Assembly (NCBI RefSeq): GCF_000239695.1
Contig: NZ_JH470338.1
Location: 248,001 to 312,000 of the forward strand
Reading direction: 5' to 3'
Source: Actinomyces graevenitzii C83
GTDB lineage: Bacteria; Actinomycetota; Actinomycetes; Actinomycetales; Actinomycetaceae
DNA length: 64,000 bases
Positions 9,823 through 19,479 of the stretch are shown one piece after another; positions within the stretch are counted from its first letter, which is position 1; the number at the start of each line of letters is the position of its first letter. Made by a program: the position numbers and the translations under genes. The notes below the pieces were generated by a model. It was given only the letters and a program-made list of their open reading frames with translations. It did no database searches and was not told the origin of the DNA.

Positions 9823-10113
9823 ATGAGTCAACCTATACGTACCTGTGTAGGTTGCCGGGCTAAGGACGCACGTAGTGCGTTAATTCGCCTCGTTCGCCGC
9901 GATACTCGTGTGGTGGTGGATACCGGTGCTTGTGCACCGGGAAGAGGCGCCTGGATGCATGACGATCCGCAATGTTATGGCACCGCCCGCAGACGGCGCA
10001 GCATTGAGCGTGCATTGCGTTGCAAAGGGACGCTCAACCTTGACGTTGTAGACAATTGGTTTTCCCCTACCCACGTGGGAAAACAACTGCCGCCTAGCGG
10101 CACCGACTACTAG
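9823..10113 (+). CDS. ylxR: YlxR family RNA-binding protein
   Basis: This small basic protein (96 residues from the ATG at 9823) has the YlxR features: Cys8 and Cys11 in RTCVGCR, the GRGAW motif at 40-44 and Cys37/Cys51. Family members bind RNA and lie between nusA and infB across Gram-positive bacteria; a nucleoid-associated or RNase P-related role has been suggested. An in-frame ATG at 9814 would add three residues but lies within the proposed -10 box. Confidence 0.88.
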   Translation: MSQPIRTCVGCRAKDARSALIRLVRRDTRVVVDTGACAPGRGAWMHDDPQCYGTARRRRSIERALRCKGTLNLDVVDNWFSPTHVGKQLPPSGTDY

Positions 10114-10184
10114 ACATGAAAGCGGGTAGAGAGCCGATGGGCACCCGATGAGTACCCAGCGATGAGCTGCCAGCAGTAAACACA

Positions 10185-10203
10185 CCCACCTGTTTCAGGT
10201 GGG
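10185..10203 (+). promoter_or_regulatory. Hairpin in the infB leader
   Basis: CCCACCTG and CAGGTGGG form a perfect 8-bp stem with a TTT loop, ending 19 nt before the infB GTG and just before its AGGAG. The intergenic stretch 10114-10222 shows no gene. The hairpin could slow polymerase or affect initiation; no T-run follows, so it is not a classical terminator. Confidence 0.45.
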
Positions 10204-10222
10204 AGACTGGAACAGGAGAATA

Positions 10223-13200
10223 GTGGCTAAACCACGTGTACATGAGCTCGCTAAGGAGCTCGACCCCTCAGGCAAGAAGGTCACCAGCAAGATCATTCTG
10301 GCCTGGCTAAAAGACCAGGGGGAATTCGTTAAGGCAGCCTCCAGTGCTGTTGAACCCCCGGTAGCGCGCCGCGTGCGCGAACACTTCGCCCCGATGGTTG
10401 AGGGCGACGGCGCCAAGAAGGCTAAGAGCGACGCGCCTAAGCCTGGTGCCAAGAAAGCGGCTAAGCCCGCCACACCTAAGCCGGCTAAGCCTGCTGCTAA
10501 GCCAGCCCCCGTTGAGGGTGCTAAGCCCGCTGCCCCAAAGCCCGGGCCTAAGGCCCCCAAGCCGGTAGTAGCTGAGGAGCCCAAGCCAGTGGCTAAGCCC
10601 GCCCCTAAGCCGGCTAAGCCCGCTGCTAAGCCAGCCCCCAAGGTAGAGAAGGTAGAGGGCGCCAAGCCCGCCGCTCCCAAGCCGGCTGCTCCTGCGCCGC
10701 GTGGTGGCGCGCGCCCGGGTAACAACCCCTTTGCTTCTTCGCAGGGTATGCCCCGTCCTGGTGGGGCTCGCCCGCAGCCTGGTCAGGGTGGTCCGCGTCC
10801 GGCAGCCCCGCGTCCTGGCGGTAACGGTGCCCCGCGCCCGGGTAACAACCCCTTTGCTTCTTCGCAGGGTATGCCCCGTCCTGGTGGGGCTCGCCCGCAG
10901 CCTGGTCAGGGTGGTCCGCGTCCGGCAGCCCCGCGTCCTGGCGGTAACGGTGCCCCGCGCCCCGGTGGCCCGCGCCCGCAGGGTGGTGGCCGCTCTGGCG
11001 CCCCGCGTCCGGGTGCTCCCCGTTCTGGTGGTCCGCGTCCTGGCGGTAACGGCGCTCCCCGTTCTGGTGGCCCGCGCCCCGGTGGTAACGGCGGTCCGCG
11101 TCCTGGCGGCGCTAACGGCCCGCGTCCCACTCCGGCAACCGCTCGTCCCAGTGGCGCTCCGCGCCCCAACCCGGGCATGATGCCTGGTCAGTCCTCGATT
11201 GGGCGCCCTGGTGCACCCGCTCGTGGCAACGGCCGTCCCGGTGGTTCTCGTGGCGGTAATGGCGGCGGTGGCCGTGGTAATGGTGGCGGCGGCGCTCGTC
11301 CCGGCGGCGGCTTCGGCGGCCCGCGCGGTGGACGTGGCGGTAACGGCTCCACCCAGGGTGCTTTCGGTCGCGGCGGTGGCAACGCCCCGCGTCGTCGTAA
11401 GTCAAAGCGTGCTAAGCGCCAGGAATTCGAACAGCAGAGCGCACCCATCATTGGCGGCGTCGCTATTCCGCGCGGCAACGGCGTGACAATCCGCGTCCGT
11501 CAGGGTGCCACGCTAACCGACCTGGCTGAGAAGATTAACGTCAACCCCGCAGCCCTGGTTACGGCCCTGTTCAGCCTCGGTGAGATGGTGACCGCCACCC
11601 AGTCGGTGGATGAGGACACCTTCAAGCTGCTAGGTGAGGAGCTGGGCTATGACGTCCAGGTAGTCTCACCTGAGGATGAAGACCGTGAGCTGCTGGAATC
11701 CTTCGACATCGACCTCGAAGCTGAAGAGGACCACGACGACGAATCTGAGCTGGTTGTACGTCCCCCGGTTGTCACCGTTATGGGTCACGTCGACCACGGT
11801 AAGACCAAGCTGCTAGACGCCATCCGTTCTACCGATGTGGTGGACTCTGAGGCTGGCGGTATTACCCAGAACATCGGTGCCTACCAGGTGCGAGTTGAGC
11901 ACGATGGCCAGATGCGCGCTATCACCTTCATTGATACGCCTGGTCACGAGGCCTTCACCGCTATGCGTGCACGTGGTGCTCGCGTAACCGACATCGCCAT
12001 CTTGGTGGTTGCTGCCGACGACGGTGTGATGCCCCAGACCGTTGAGGCCCTTAACCACGCCCAGAGCGCTAACGTGCCGATCGTGGTAGCGGTTAACAAG
12101 ATCGATAAGGAAGGCGCTAACCCGGAGAAGATCCGTGGTCAGCTCACCGAATACGGTCTGGTGCCCGAAGAATACGGTGGCGACACCATGTTCGTCGACA
12201 TTTCCGCCAAGCAGCACCTACACATTGATGAGCTGCTCGAAGCCGTGCTGCTGCAGGCAGATGCGGGTCTGGACCTACGCGCCAACCCCAACGCTGATGC
12301 TCGCGGTGTGGCTATTGAAGCCAAGCTTGAACGCGGTCGCGGTGCGGTGGCAACCGTGCTGGTTGAGCGTGGAACCCTGCGCGTGGGTGACCCCATCGTG
12401 GCTGGTTCTGCCTACGGTCGCGTGCGTGCCATGTTTGACGAATACGGTAAGTCTTTGGAAGAGGCCGGCCCGGCTCGCCCGGCCCAGGTACTGGGTCTGA
12501 CCAGCATTCCTAGCGCTGGTGACTCCTTCCTGGTGGCCCCCGAAGACCGCACTGCCCGCCAGATCGCTGACAAGCGTGCAGCTGCTGCCCGTAACGCCAT
12601 GCTGGCTAAGCGCCGCAAGCGCGTTTCGCTGGAAAACCTCACCGATGTGCTTAAGGAAGGTAAGGTTGACACCCTTAACCTCATCCTTAAGGGTGACGCC
12701 TCTGGTGCCGTTGAGGCCCTGGAAGAGTCGCTGCTCAAGATCGATGTTGGCGAAGAAGTACAGCTGCGCGTTATCCACCGTGGCGTGGGTGCCATCACCC
12801 AGAACGACGTCAACCTGGCTACCGTCGACAACGCGGTTATCATCGGCTTCAACGTACGCCCGGCTGAGCGTGTACAGGAGCTGGCTGACCGCGAGGGTGT
12901 AGAGATGAAGTTCTACTCCGTCATCTACAACGCCATTGAAGATGTTGAGGCCTCGATGAAGGGCATGCTCAAGCCGATCTACGAAGAGGTCGCCCTGGGT
13001 AGCGCCGAGATCCGCCAGGTCTTCCGTTCCTCCAGGTTCGGTAACATCGCTGGTTCGATTGTCCGCAGCGGCATTATCAAGCGTGGCACTAAGGCCCGTT
13101 TGGTGCGCGACGGCGTGGTGGTTGCTAACGAGCTATCCATCGAGTCTTTGCGCCGCGAGAAGGACGACGTCACCGAGGTACGCGAAGGCTACGAATGCGG

Positions 13201-13279
13201 TATTAACCTAGGCTTCAAGGACATTGCTGAAGGCGATGTCATTGAGACTTGGGAGATGCGTGAAAAGCCGCGAGACTGA
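10223..13279 (+). CDS. infB: Translation initiation factor IF-2
   Basis: IF-2 is the GTPase that delivers fMet-tRNA to the 30S subunit and promotes subunit joining. The 1018-residue product has an N-terminal IF2N motif, a long Lys/Pro/Ala then Gly/Arg/Pro-rich linker (about 70-400), and the G domain with GHVDHGKT near residue 520, DTPGHEAF and NKID, followed by the beta-barrel and initiator-tRNA binding domains. The start is the GTG at 10223 with AGGAG at 10213-10217; an earlier in-frame start at 10199 lies in the leader hairpin. The linker contains a precise 123-bp tandem duplication. A T-tailed terminator follows. Confidence 0.97.
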   Translation: MAKPRVHELAKELDPSGKKVTSKIILAWLKDQGEFVKAASSAVEPPVARRVREHFAPMVEGDGAKKAKSDAPKPGAKKAAKPATPKPAKPAAKPAPVEGAKPAAPKPGPKAPKPVVAEEPKPVAKPAPKPAKPAAKPAPKVEKVEGAKPAAPKPAAPAPRGGARPGNNPFASSQGMPRPGGARPQPGQGGPRPAAPRPGGNGAPRPGNNPFASSQGMPRPGGARPQPGQGGPRPAAPRPGGNGAPRPGGPRPQGGGRSGAPRPGAPRSGGPRPGGNGAPRSGGPRPGGNGGPRPGGANGPRPTPATARPSGAPRPNPGMMPGQSSIGRPGAPARGNGRPGGSRGGNGGGGRGNGGGGARPGGGFGGPRGGRGGNGSTQGAFGRGGGNAPRRRKSKRAKRQEFEQQSAPIIGGVAIPRGNGVTIRVRQGATLTDLAEKINVNPAALVTALFSLGEMVTATQSVDEDTFKLLGEELGYDVQVVSPEDEDRELLESFDIDLEAEEDHDDESELVVRPPVVTVMGHVDHGKTKLLDAIRSTDVVDSEAGGITQNIGAYQVRVEHDGQMRAITFIDTPGHEAFTAMRARGARVTDIAILVVAADDGVMPQTVEALNHAQSANVPIVVAVNKIDKEGANPEKIRGQLTEYGLVPEEYGGDTMFVDISAKQHLHIDELLEAVLLQADAGLDLRANPNADARGVAIEAKLERGRGAVATVLVERGTLRVGDPIVAGSAYGRVRAMFDEYGKSLEEAGPARPAQVLGLTSIPSAGDSFLVAPEDRTARQIADKRAAAARNAMLAKRRKRVSLENLTDVLKEGKVDTLNLILKGDASGAVEALEESLLKIDVGEEVQLRVIHRGVGAITQNDVNLATVDNAVIIGFNVRPAERVQELADREGVEMKFYSVIYNAIEDVEASMKGMLKPIYEEVALGSAEIRQVFRSSRFGNIAGSIVRSGIIKRGTKARLVRDGVVVANELSIESLRREKDDVTEVREGYECGINLGFKDIAEGDVIETWEMREKPRD
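10711..10956 (+). repeat. 123-bp tandem duplication in the IF-2 linker
   Basis: Bases 10711-10833 are repeated at 10834-10956 with no difference that I could find, giving two copies of a 41-residue unit that contains [21 protein letters not shown] length of 41 codons keeps the frame. Confidence 0.9.
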
Positions 13280-13317
13280 CGTCTTAGGCTAACGGTAGTC
13301 GCCACCTAAGGCGACAG

Positions 13318-13348
13318 GTGGCGGGTCAGCAATGGCCCGCCACTTTTT
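13318..13348 (+). terminator. Intrinsic terminator after infB
   Basis: GTGGCGGG (13318-13325) pairs with CCCGCCAC (13336-13343) and is followed directly by TTTTT. rbfA then needs its own promoter or readthrough. Confidence 0.8.
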
Positions 13349-13404
13349 GGCATTAAACTAAGTATGTAGATCACCTTGAACCATTTACATAAAAAGGAGT
13401 CATC

Positions 13405-14055
13405 ATGGCTGACCCCGCACGCGCCCGTCGGGTTGCTGACCGAATCCACAAGACAGTGGCCCAGGTGCTTGAACGCCGTATTAAGGACCCGCGTCTAGGT
13501 TTCGTAACTATCACGGATGTGCGTGTCACTGGTGACCTACAGCAGGCCACCGTGTTTTACACGGTTTACGGCACTGAAGGTGAGCGCCGTCGTAGCGCCA
13601 GCGCCCTAAAGTCTGCCACCGGCCTGATCCGCTCTGAGGTAGGCAAGGCCCTGGGGATTCGCCTTACCCCCACCATTAGCTTCCAGCTAGACTCGCTACC
13701 CACCACGGCCCGCAGCATTGAGGATGCTTTGGCTCAGGCCCAGGTGCGCGACGCCGCCATTGCCCGCGCCGCTGAAGGGGCCAGTTACGCTGGGGACGCT
13801 AACCCCTACCGCACTAAGGATGAGGACGAGGACGCCGCCACCAGTGACAGCGCTGCCAGCGCTGAAAGCAGCGAGAGCGCTGCCAGCGCGGAAAGTGCCG
13901 CTAGCCCTGAGGAAGCCGTGCACGAGCAGGACGTTTTTGCTGACGAGCAGGACGGCGGCGTCGACAACCGCCAGATTGCTGCCCTGCAGGCACAGGCTAT
14001 GGCTGAGGCTGCTCAGGCTGACGCCCAGGGTCGCTCTAGCCACGACCAGCTCTGA
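13405..14055 (+). CDS. rbfA: 30S ribosome-binding factor RbfA with acidic tail
   Basis: RbfA is a KH-like 16S rRNA maturation and cold-adaptation factor. Residues 1-120 hold the conserved core, including ARRVADRIHKTVAQVLERR and KDPRLGFVTITDV. The total of 216 residues is far above the usual 120-150, the difference being a low-complexity Ser/Ala/Glu/Asp tail (about 125-216) that should be disordered. The ATG at 13405 has AAGGAG 8 nt upstream. truB begins 3 nt after the stop. Confidence 0.95.
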   Translation: MADPARARRVADRIHKTVAQVLERRIKDPRLGFVTITDVRVTGDLQQATVFYTVYGTEGERRRSASALKSATGLIRSEVGKALGIRLTPTISFQLDSLPTTARSIEDALAQAQVRDAAIARAAEGASYAGDANPYRTKDEDEDAATSDSAASAESSESAASAESAASPEEAVHEQDVFADEQDGGVDNRQIAALQAQAMAEAAQADAQGRSSHDQL

Positions 14056-14058
14056 TAA

Positions 14059-15291
14059 GTGAGCGAAAAACAAACTGCGCTCGGTCAAGACAGGCCCAGC
14101 CAAGCTGAGCCCGGCCAAGCCATGAGCCAAAGCGAGCCCGGTCAAGACGAGCAAGGTCAAGGCAGGGCCAGCCAAGCTGAGCCCGGCCAAGCCATGAGCC
14201 AAAGCGAGCCCGGTCAAGACGAGCAAGGTCAAGGCAGGGCCAGCCAAGGCGAGCCCAGCCAGGGCCCAGGCGCAACTGAGCGCGTACGGCCAGTGGATGT
14301 AGCCCGGGGGGCCGTAACCGCCCCCGACGGGCTGCTACTGGTTGATAAAGACCTGGGCATCACCAGCCACGATGTGGTTTCCCGGGTGCGGCGCCTGGCG
14401 GCCACGCGCAAAGTGGGCCACGCGGGCACGCTCGACCCTATGGCTACCGGATTGCTTACGGTGGGCGTTGGTAAAGCTACCCGGCTGCTGAACTACCTGG
14501 TGGGGGCCGATAAAACCTATGAGGCCACCATCCGCCTGGGGGTGGGCACAGACACTGAGGATGCTCACGGCCAAGTCACCCAGGTGGTGGCGCCCGATCA
14601 GGTGGATTTGGCGCGCCTGCAGGCTGCCGCCGCTCAGCTAACCGGCCAAATTAGCCAGGTGCCCAGCAGTTTTAGTGCCATTAAGGTTAATGGCGTGCGC
14701 GCCTATGACCTGGCCCGCAGCGGTCAGGAAGTGGAGCTGGAAGCTAGGCAAGTCACCATTCATAGCTTTGATCTGGGCCAAGTTAACTCCACTAGCGCCA
14801 GTTACCCAGGCTGGGGCCAAGTGCCAGTGGTGGATGTGAAGGTGCAAGTTAGCTGCTCGTCGGGCACCTATATCCGGGCTTTGGCCCGCGATTTTGGGCT
14901 GTCGCTGCAAACAGTTGCACATTTGACTACGCTGCGACGCACGCAGGTGGGTCCGTTTAAAGTTAGCGACGCGCGCACCTTGAGCGGCTGGTCGGCGCAG
15001 GTGAGTCAGGATGCTGAAGGCGCTAACCCTAAGGGTTTGGCCCTAACGCCTCTGCCGCTGGTGCTCAGGCAGGCTTTCAACTGGCTGGTTTTGGATCCCG
15101 GCCAGGTTAAAGACGTGCGTCAAGGTAAGTTTTTGCCGCGTCAGTTGGAAGAAAATGTGCAAGTGGCCAAGGCCCCTGTTAACGCTAAGCAAAAGGTGCT
15201 AGCCGCGTTAGACATGCAGGGCGAGGCCGTGGCATTGTTGAAGCGTCAAGGTAAACATTTGCGACCGGTGCTAGTTTTTGCGGGCGCGTGA
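14059..15291 (+). CDS. truB: tRNA pseudouridine(55) synthase TruB with repeat-bearing N-terminus
   Basis: TruB makes pseudouridine 55 in the T-loop of tRNAs. The catalytic motif GHAGTLDPMATG has the nucleophile at Asp126, and the XXXD helix and C-terminal region are typical. Unusually, about 75 residues precede the conserved start LLLVDKDLGITSHD; they are rich in Gln, Ser, Gly, Pro and Glu and contain a 24-residue tandem repeat encoded by a nearly perfect 72-bp DNA repeat. The frame through this part is open from the GTG at 14059. I cannot exclude that translation starts later and the repeat is untranslated, since no clear Shine-Dalgarno sequence lies next to the GTG. Confidence 0.92.
   Translation: MSEKQTALGQDRPSQAEPGQAMSQSEPGQDEQGQGRASQAEPGQAMSQSEPGQDEQGQGRASQGEPSQGPGATERVRPVDVARGAVTAPDGLLLVDKDLGITSHDVVSRVRRLAATRKVGHAGTLDPMATGLLTVGVGKATRLLNYLVGADKTYEATIRLGVGTDTEDAHGQVTQVVAPDQVDLARLQAAAAQLTGQISQVPSSFSAIKVNGVRAYDLARSGQEVELEARQVTIHSFDLGQVNSTSASYPGWGQVPVVDVKVQVSCSSGTYIRALARDFGLSLQTVAHLTTLRRTQVGPFKVSDARTLSGWSAQVSQDAEGANPKGLALTPLPLVLRQAFNWLVLDPGQVKDVRQGKFLPRQLEENVQVAKAPVNAKQKVLAALDMQGEAVALLKRQGKHLRPVLVFAGA
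14091..14259 (+). repeat. 72-bp tandem repeat at the start of truB
   Basis: Bases 14091-14162 and 14163-14234 are copies that differ at one position near their starts (caggcccag against cagggccag). A degraded third copy begins at 14235. The unit is 24 codons and contains QAMSQSEPGQDEQGQGR. Confidence 0.9.
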
Positions 15292-15306
15292 AATAGGAGA
15301 AAAAGT

Positions 15307-15498
15307 TTGACTCAGCAGCTTTCGCAGCCGCAGGAGCCTAAAGCTCAGGTACCTCAGGCCCCCACAGTGCAGGCCAGCCCGGTCCCGGGACGTAAACCTG
15401 GCAATATTTTGGGGTTGCGTGCGGTGGATGCTAAGCCCCGCTCTGGCGGTTGTGGTTGCGCCGGTGGCTGCGGCTGCAATGGTGGCGCACACGCGTGA
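15307..15498 (+). CDS. Small Gly/Cys-rich protein coupled to ribF
   Basis: This predicted 63-residue protein starts at a TTG with TAGGAG 8 nt upstream and ends in TGA at 15496-15498, overlapping the ribF GTG (GTGA). Good ribosome-binding spacing plus stop-start overlap support real translation. The first 45 residues are Gln/Pro/Ala-rich. The C-terminus, GGCGCAGGCGCNGGAHA, places Cys at 49, 51, 55 and 57 (CxCxxxCxC) with a nearby His, suggesting metal or Fe-S binding. I do not recognise the family. A location between truB and ribF might suggest a link to flavin or Fe-S metabolism, which is inference only. Confidence 0.7.
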   Translation: MTQQLSQPQEPKAQVPQAPTVQASPVPGRKPGNILGLRAVDAKPRSGGCGCAGGCGCNGGAHA

Positions 15499-16493
15499 AG
15501 GTTTTACATTCGCCCAAGCAGGTAGCGCAGCTTGATTTAGCTGCTGGCTGCGTGCTCACTATCGGTATTTTCGACGGCGTCCATCGTGGTCACCAGGCGA
15601 TTTTGGCTCATGCCGTGCGGCGCGCTAAGCAAATGGGCGTGCCTTGCGTGGTGCTGACTTTTGATCCTCACCCGCGCCTGGTGCATGATCCCGACACCCA
15701 CCTGCACTTGATCACGTCTTTGGCTGACCGCCTTGAGGCGCTGGGGCAGCAGGGGGTGGATGCCACCTTGGTGGTTAACTACACCTTGGAGTTTGCCTCC
15801 CAAAGTGCCGAGGATTTTGTGCGCACCTGGCTGGTGGATCTGCTTAAGGCTCGCCTGGTGGTGGTGGGTTCTGACGTGCGCTTTGGGGCCGGCAATGCGG
15901 GCGATAGGCACACGTTGGAGCAACTGGGCCAAAAGTTTGGTTTTGAGGTTGAAATCGTAGATAACGTATGCGGTCACAGCGGTAAACGCTGGTCGTCAAC
16001 TTGGGTGCGGCAAGCCCTGGAAAAGGGTGACGTGGCTGAGGCGGCGCGGATTTTGGGTAGACCGCATCGCTTGCGAGGCACGGTGGTGCATGGTTTGCAG
16101 CGTGGACGCCAGTTAGGTTTCCCTACCGCTAATTTGGATGCGGAAACTGCCGGGGTAGTGCCCCCTGACGGTGTCTACGCCGGTTGGCTTTGGGCTCACG
16201 ACGGCGCCAGTGGGCTACGTAAAATGCCTGCGGCTATCTCGATCGGCACTAACCCAACTTTTAAGGATGTACCCAAACGCACGGTTGAAGCCCACGTGCT
16301 TGGCCGCGCCGACTTGAACCTGTATGGCCAAGAAGTGGCGGTTGATCTGGTCAGCTATCTGCGTCCAATGATCAGTTTTGCCGGCTTAGATGAGCTGCTA
16401 AAGCAGATGCACAAAGATATTGCTGACAGCGCGGCGGTGCTGAACGTGCCGGTGCCAGAGCCGATCGATCCGGCGCAAGTTACTGCCTGCTAA
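15495..16493 (+). CDS. ribF: Bifunctional riboflavin kinase / FAD synthetase
   Basis: RibF phosphorylates riboflavin to FMN and adenylylates FMN to FAD. The 332-residue protein has the N-terminal nucleotidyltransferase motifs GIFDGVHRGHQ and TFDPHPR, and the C-terminal kinase with GRPHRLRGTVVHG, GFPTANL and SIGTNPTF. The GTG at 15495 overlaps the stop of the small Cys-rich gene; a longer frame from 15450 would read through that gene in another frame and is less likely. A perfect hairpin follows. Confidence 0.96.
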   Translation: MKVLHSPKQVAQLDLAAGCVLTIGIFDGVHRGHQAILAHAVRRAKQMGVPCVVLTFDPHPRLVHDPDTHLHLITSLADRLEALGQQGVDATLVVNYTLEFASQSAEDFVRTWLVDLLKARLVVVGSDVRFGAGNAGDRHTLEQLGQKFGFEVEIVDNVCGHSGKRWSSTWVRQALEKGDVAEAARILGRPHRLRGTVVHGLQRGRQLGFPTANLDAETAGVVPPDGVYAGWLWAHDGASGLRKMPAAISIGTNPTFKDVPKRTVEAHVLGRADLNLYGQEVAVDLVSYLRPMISFAGLDELLKQMHKDIADSAAVLNVPVPEPIDPAQVTAC

Positions 16494-16549
16494 AAGCTAC
16501 ATTCTGCGTGCGGCTCAGACGCTGTCTAGGCACCTGCTGTCTAAACACT

Positions 16550-16580
16550 GTGCCCCCTGGTTTTTTAAACCAGGGGGCAC
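16550..16580. terminator. Convergent hairpin between ribF and the surface protein gene
   Basis: GTGCCCCCTGG and CCAGGGGGCAC form a perfect 11-bp stem with a T6A3 loop. It lies between the 3' ends of two convergent genes; no T-run follows on either strand. Confidence 0.7.
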
Positions 16581-16604
16581 GAGCGTTAGTTGGCGCAGAG
16601 CTCA

Positions 16605-19412
16605 TTAGTTGGCGCGGCGCTGTCGCCTAAAACCTAGCGAGGCCAGGCACAGGCCAGCTCCTAGCATTGCCAGTATTGGTTCGAAGCCGGTTTTGGCTAG
16701 CGAGCCGCCAGCTTTGCCGCCAGCTCCACTAGCACTGGCGCCGCCCACGCCGCCCGCGCTGCCTAAGGCTCCGGTCGAACCAGAACCGCCCAGTTTCGCG
16801 CCGCTGCTAGAGCTGCCTGAAGTGCCACTTAGTGAGCCAGAACTCTTAGCGCCCTGGGAGCCAGACGCCGTCGGCTTAGATGCGCTAGCGCCAGCCGGGC
16901 TAGTGGGGTTAGAGCCAACCACATTATTGATAGGGGTGGTGGGGCTTGGACTAGTGGGCGTTGGGTTAGTGGGGCTGGCTCCGGGCCCTGGGGAGTTGCC
17001 ATCTAGCTTGCAGTCGCTAACCTTGCCGGCGCGGTAATCGGCAATAGCCTGGTTACCCACTAAGAAAGTCAGGCATTTAGTGGGTGAGGCCAGAGCCTGG
17101 CCCTTGACTGTGGCCGTGAAGCTAACCTCGAACAGATACACGCCGGGCTTGGTAAAAGCCCAGTTGGCGTGAGCGTGGGTGTGCTCAGGAATAGACAGCT
17201 CGCTAAGCGAGGTGGAAGTGTTAAAAATATGTTCCACCTTGCCGGTTAAAGCGTCACTGTTAAACACGTGCGCACTAGCACCCTCGGGCAGCGAGTGGGG
17301 TTTAACAATGAATTTGACGCTGCCTTGAGCCAGCGAGTCACTGATGCCATTGGTGGACCAGCCAGGCCAAATGTGTACGCCGTCATTAATCGCGTCAGTG
17401 TAGTAGAACTGGCTGCCGGATTTACCCAAAAAGTCATACTGGCTACCAGCTAGGCGGCCGCTAGAGGGGCGGGTATGGCGAGCTGAGTCGTCCAAAGCTA
17501 AAGCCACCGAGTTGATATCGCGGTCAACTGAGGTTTTAGCGTTGGTGAGGGTGTCATCATGCAAACTGGCGCTTAACGCGGTGCCATCGGCGTTTAGTGA
17601 GCCGGCAATATCGACGTGACCGCGCTGCAAAATCACCTTTTCACTCACCGGCCCGCTGGGCTTAGTGGGGGTGGGTGCCGGGCTGGCCCCAGGGGGCGTA
17701 GGAGTTGGCTTGCCGGGTGCCGGTGTGGTGGTCGGTTGACTGGTCGGTGCCGGCGTGGGCCCAGCAGTGGGCTTAACGGTGGGTTGGGCCGACGCCGTCG
17801 GGCTAGGCGCAGGGGTAGCCGTAGGGGCCGCGCTAGCTGTGGGGGTGGGTGCCGGCGTCGCAGTGGCGGTGGGCTGCGAGGTTGGCGCAGGCTCAGGGGT
17901 CGGCTGCGGGCTGGGCTCAGTGCCACTGGCGCCATCGACCGCCAAAGAGCCCGAGTAGCTAAGCCCTGCGCGAGTATCAACCGGGCCAGGAGAATCAGCG
18001 CTACCACCAGCAGAGCCAATTAAAGCGTGGGGGATAACGTTGATACGCAGATATTTGCCAGAGCAGTCAGAGTGGGAGTCATTAATGCTCAGCTGCCCAT
18101 TTACATCCGTCACCCCCTCAAAAATGCAGGTGGGGTACTGCTCAGTAGGCGAGTCATAGTAGCCGCCATTGATATAGGCCTTCACCTTGCTGTCTGACAG
18201 CGTGATGGTGGTGTTTAGACGGCTGTCGCTAATGGACTTAACATCCACGGTGTAGCTAAGCGCCTTAGGAGTGTAAGGCTGGGTGTCAAAAGCCGGGGCC
18301 GGGTCGCTGGAAGCCGGCTCGGGCAGACGCGAAACCGCCTGGGTGGAATCGGTGGAGGCAGGGGATTCCTCGCCGGTGGTGTATTCCACCGAAGCCGAAA
18401 CCCAACGCGGCAGCCCACTAGCGGCGTCGGGAACATAAACAGCCTGGAAAGCACTGGTGGTAGAACCAATCATTTCTTTCCAGGTGGCTTTACCGTTAAC
18501 CACCGGCACCTGAGCCAGGTAGTAGCCGTCAATGAAGAAGGTTACGTTTCCGCCAGCTTTAGCATCTCCCGCATCAAAAGTCAGGTCCGTGAGTTTGTCG
18601 TCGCCATCTTTTTGGCGTCCCTCATGGGGTGAGAGCGTGAAGGTGTAGGGCGTGGCCGGGGCGCCAGAAGGGGCAGCGGCAAACTGTTGGCTCAGCGGGG
18701 TAGAGGCCGTGTCAGAGGGGCGCGTGCCACCAACTTGCCACACAAAAGGCACAGTTTTAGAGGCAATCAGTGAGCCATCTTTAGCGCGCGCAGTAGCCCG
18801 GTAGGTCAGCACATAGCGGCCAGGCTTAGAGAAAATCGTGTCATTGTGGGTGTGGTTGCCCGGGGTTAGGAAGATTGAGCGCCGTCCCTCATCGTGGGAG
18901 GACAGGTAGCGCCGCACGCCGTCGTCGTCAGCGTAATAAACCAGCGCCTCCATGCGGCCCGGGCCATCAAAACCAACCAGGTCTAGGCTGAAGGAAGCAT
19001 TCCTGAACTGCTCAGTGGGGATCTCGCTATCAGCCCCAAAACCAGCCCACAGGGGTTCCTTATTAACCCCGGGAATAGCTGGGGCGCGATACCACAGGTC
19101 ACCAACAGAGCGAATAAAGTCAATGCCGGGGTTGGGTGAGCCCTCAAAGTTGAAGAAATACAGCTGCTCACCGCTGCGTTTATAGCCGGTGCCCACCCAG
19201 TTAACCGTGTCTTCTAGCGCATAGGTTTGCCCATTGGCTTCATTTAGCAGGGCAAAGTTGTTATCACGCCAATACACCTTGGGGGCGTCAATGTGGTGGG
19301 CGGTGGTTACGATCTTGCCGTCGTCAGGGCTGGCTAGGGAAGGTGCAGCAAGCGGGGAGAGGGCTAAAGCGGCAGTTAAGGCCATAGCTGCGATACGCGA
19401 ACGTATTTTCAT
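16605..19412 (-). CDS. LAKTG-anchored surface protein with choice-of-anchor-M type repeats
   Basis: This 935-residue protein has a signal peptide ([20 protein letters not shown] and on), two large related domains, and a sorting signal: LAKTG at 905-909, a hydrophobic stretch and RRQRR. LAxTG is the motif associated with class E sortases. The domains end in [12 protein letters not shown] and [12 protein letters not shown], like the surface-anchored domain of actinobacterial choice-of-anchor M proteins. Both carry a His-rich motif: NHTHND (H187, H189) and [10 protein letters not shown] Pro/Thr/Ala linker and a Ser/Gly/Ala-rich wall-spanning region separate the parts. The ATG at 19412 is chosen because GGAAAG lies 9 nt upstream. 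The promoter overlaps a Zur/Fur-like palindrome, so a role in zinc or other metal supply is likely. No sortase gene is in the window. Confidence 0.85.
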   Translation of the reverse strand: MKIRSRIAAMALTAALALSPLAAPSLASPDDGKIVTTAHHIDAPKVYWRDNNFALLNEANGQTYALEDTVNWVGTGYKRSGEQLYFFNFEGSPNPGIDFIRSVGDLWYRAPAIPGVNKEPLWAGFGADSEIPTEQFRNASFSLDLVGFDGPGRMEALVYYADDDGVRRYLSSHDEGRRSIFLTPGNHTHNDTIFSKPGRYVLTYRATARAKDGSLIASKTVPFVWQVGGTRPSDTASTPLSQQFAAAPSGAPATPYTFTLSPHEGRQKDGDDKLTDLTFDAGDAKAGGNVTFFIDGYYLAQVPVVNGKATWKEMIGSTTSAFQAVYVPDAASGLPRWVSASVEYTTGEESPASTDSTQAVSRLPEPASSDPAPAFDTQPYTPKALSYTVDVKSISDSRLNTTITLSDSKVKAYINGGYYDSPTEQYPTCIFEGVTDVNGQLSINDSHSDCSGKYLRINVIPHALIGSAGGSADSPGPVDTRAGLSYSGSLAVDGASGTEPSPQPTPEPAPTSQPTATATPAPTPTASAAPTATPAPSPTASAQPTVKPTAGPTPAPTSQPTTTPAPGKPTPTPPGASPAPTPTKPSGPVSEKVILQRGHVDIAGSLNADGTALSASLHDDTLTNAKTSVDRDINSVALALDDSARHTRPSSGRLAGSQYDFLGKSGSQFYYTDAINDGVHIWPGWSTNGISDSLAQGSVKFIVKPHSLPEGASAHVFNSDALTGKVEHIFNTSTSLSELSIPEHTHAHANWAFTKPGVYLFEVSFTATVKGQALASPTKCLTFLVGNQAIADYRAGKVSDCKLDGNSPGPGASPTNPTPTSPSPTTPINNVVGSNPTSPAGASASKPTASGSQGAKSSGSLSGTSGSSSSGAKLGGSGSTGALGSAGGVGGASASGAGGKAGGSLAKTGFEPILAMLGAGLCLASLGFRRQRRAN

Positions 19413-19450
19413 AGCGGGTCTTTCCAAATGTGCAGAGAAATGCCGATAAA

Positions 19451-19479
19451 AGCTTAACTATAATGATACTGATTATCAA
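19451..19479 (-). promoter_or_regulatory. Promoter with Zur/Fur-type operator for the surface protein
   Basis: On the minus strand TTGATA (19479-19474), 17 bp and TAAGCT (19456-19451) form a good promoter. The 15-mer TGATACTGATTATCA (19464-19478, plus strand) is palindromic apart from its centre and one base pair, like the operators of Zur and other Fur-family repressors, and it covers the -35 and most of the spacer. Confidence 0.65.

Noticed and set aside
10195..11486. Long minus-strand and shifted frames across the IF-2 linker
   Set aside because: Low-complexity G/C repeats keep several frames open; the products have no recognisable domain.
14091..14259. CRISPR array
   Set aside because: The 72-bp units are directly adjacent with no unique spacers and lie in an open coding frame.
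13696..14275. Minus-strand frames over rbfA-truB with Leu/Ala repeats
   Set aside because: They arise from the 72-bp tandem repeat and the Ser/Ala-rich tail read backwards.
15272..15494. FMN riboswitch before ribF
   Set aside because: The stretch is coding (truB end and the small Cys-rich gene) and shows no FMN-element pattern.
17616..18023. Long plus-strand frames opposite the surface protein linker
   Set aside because: They are mirror frames of the Pro/Thr/Ala repeats, Arg/Gly-rich by composition and without ribosome sites.
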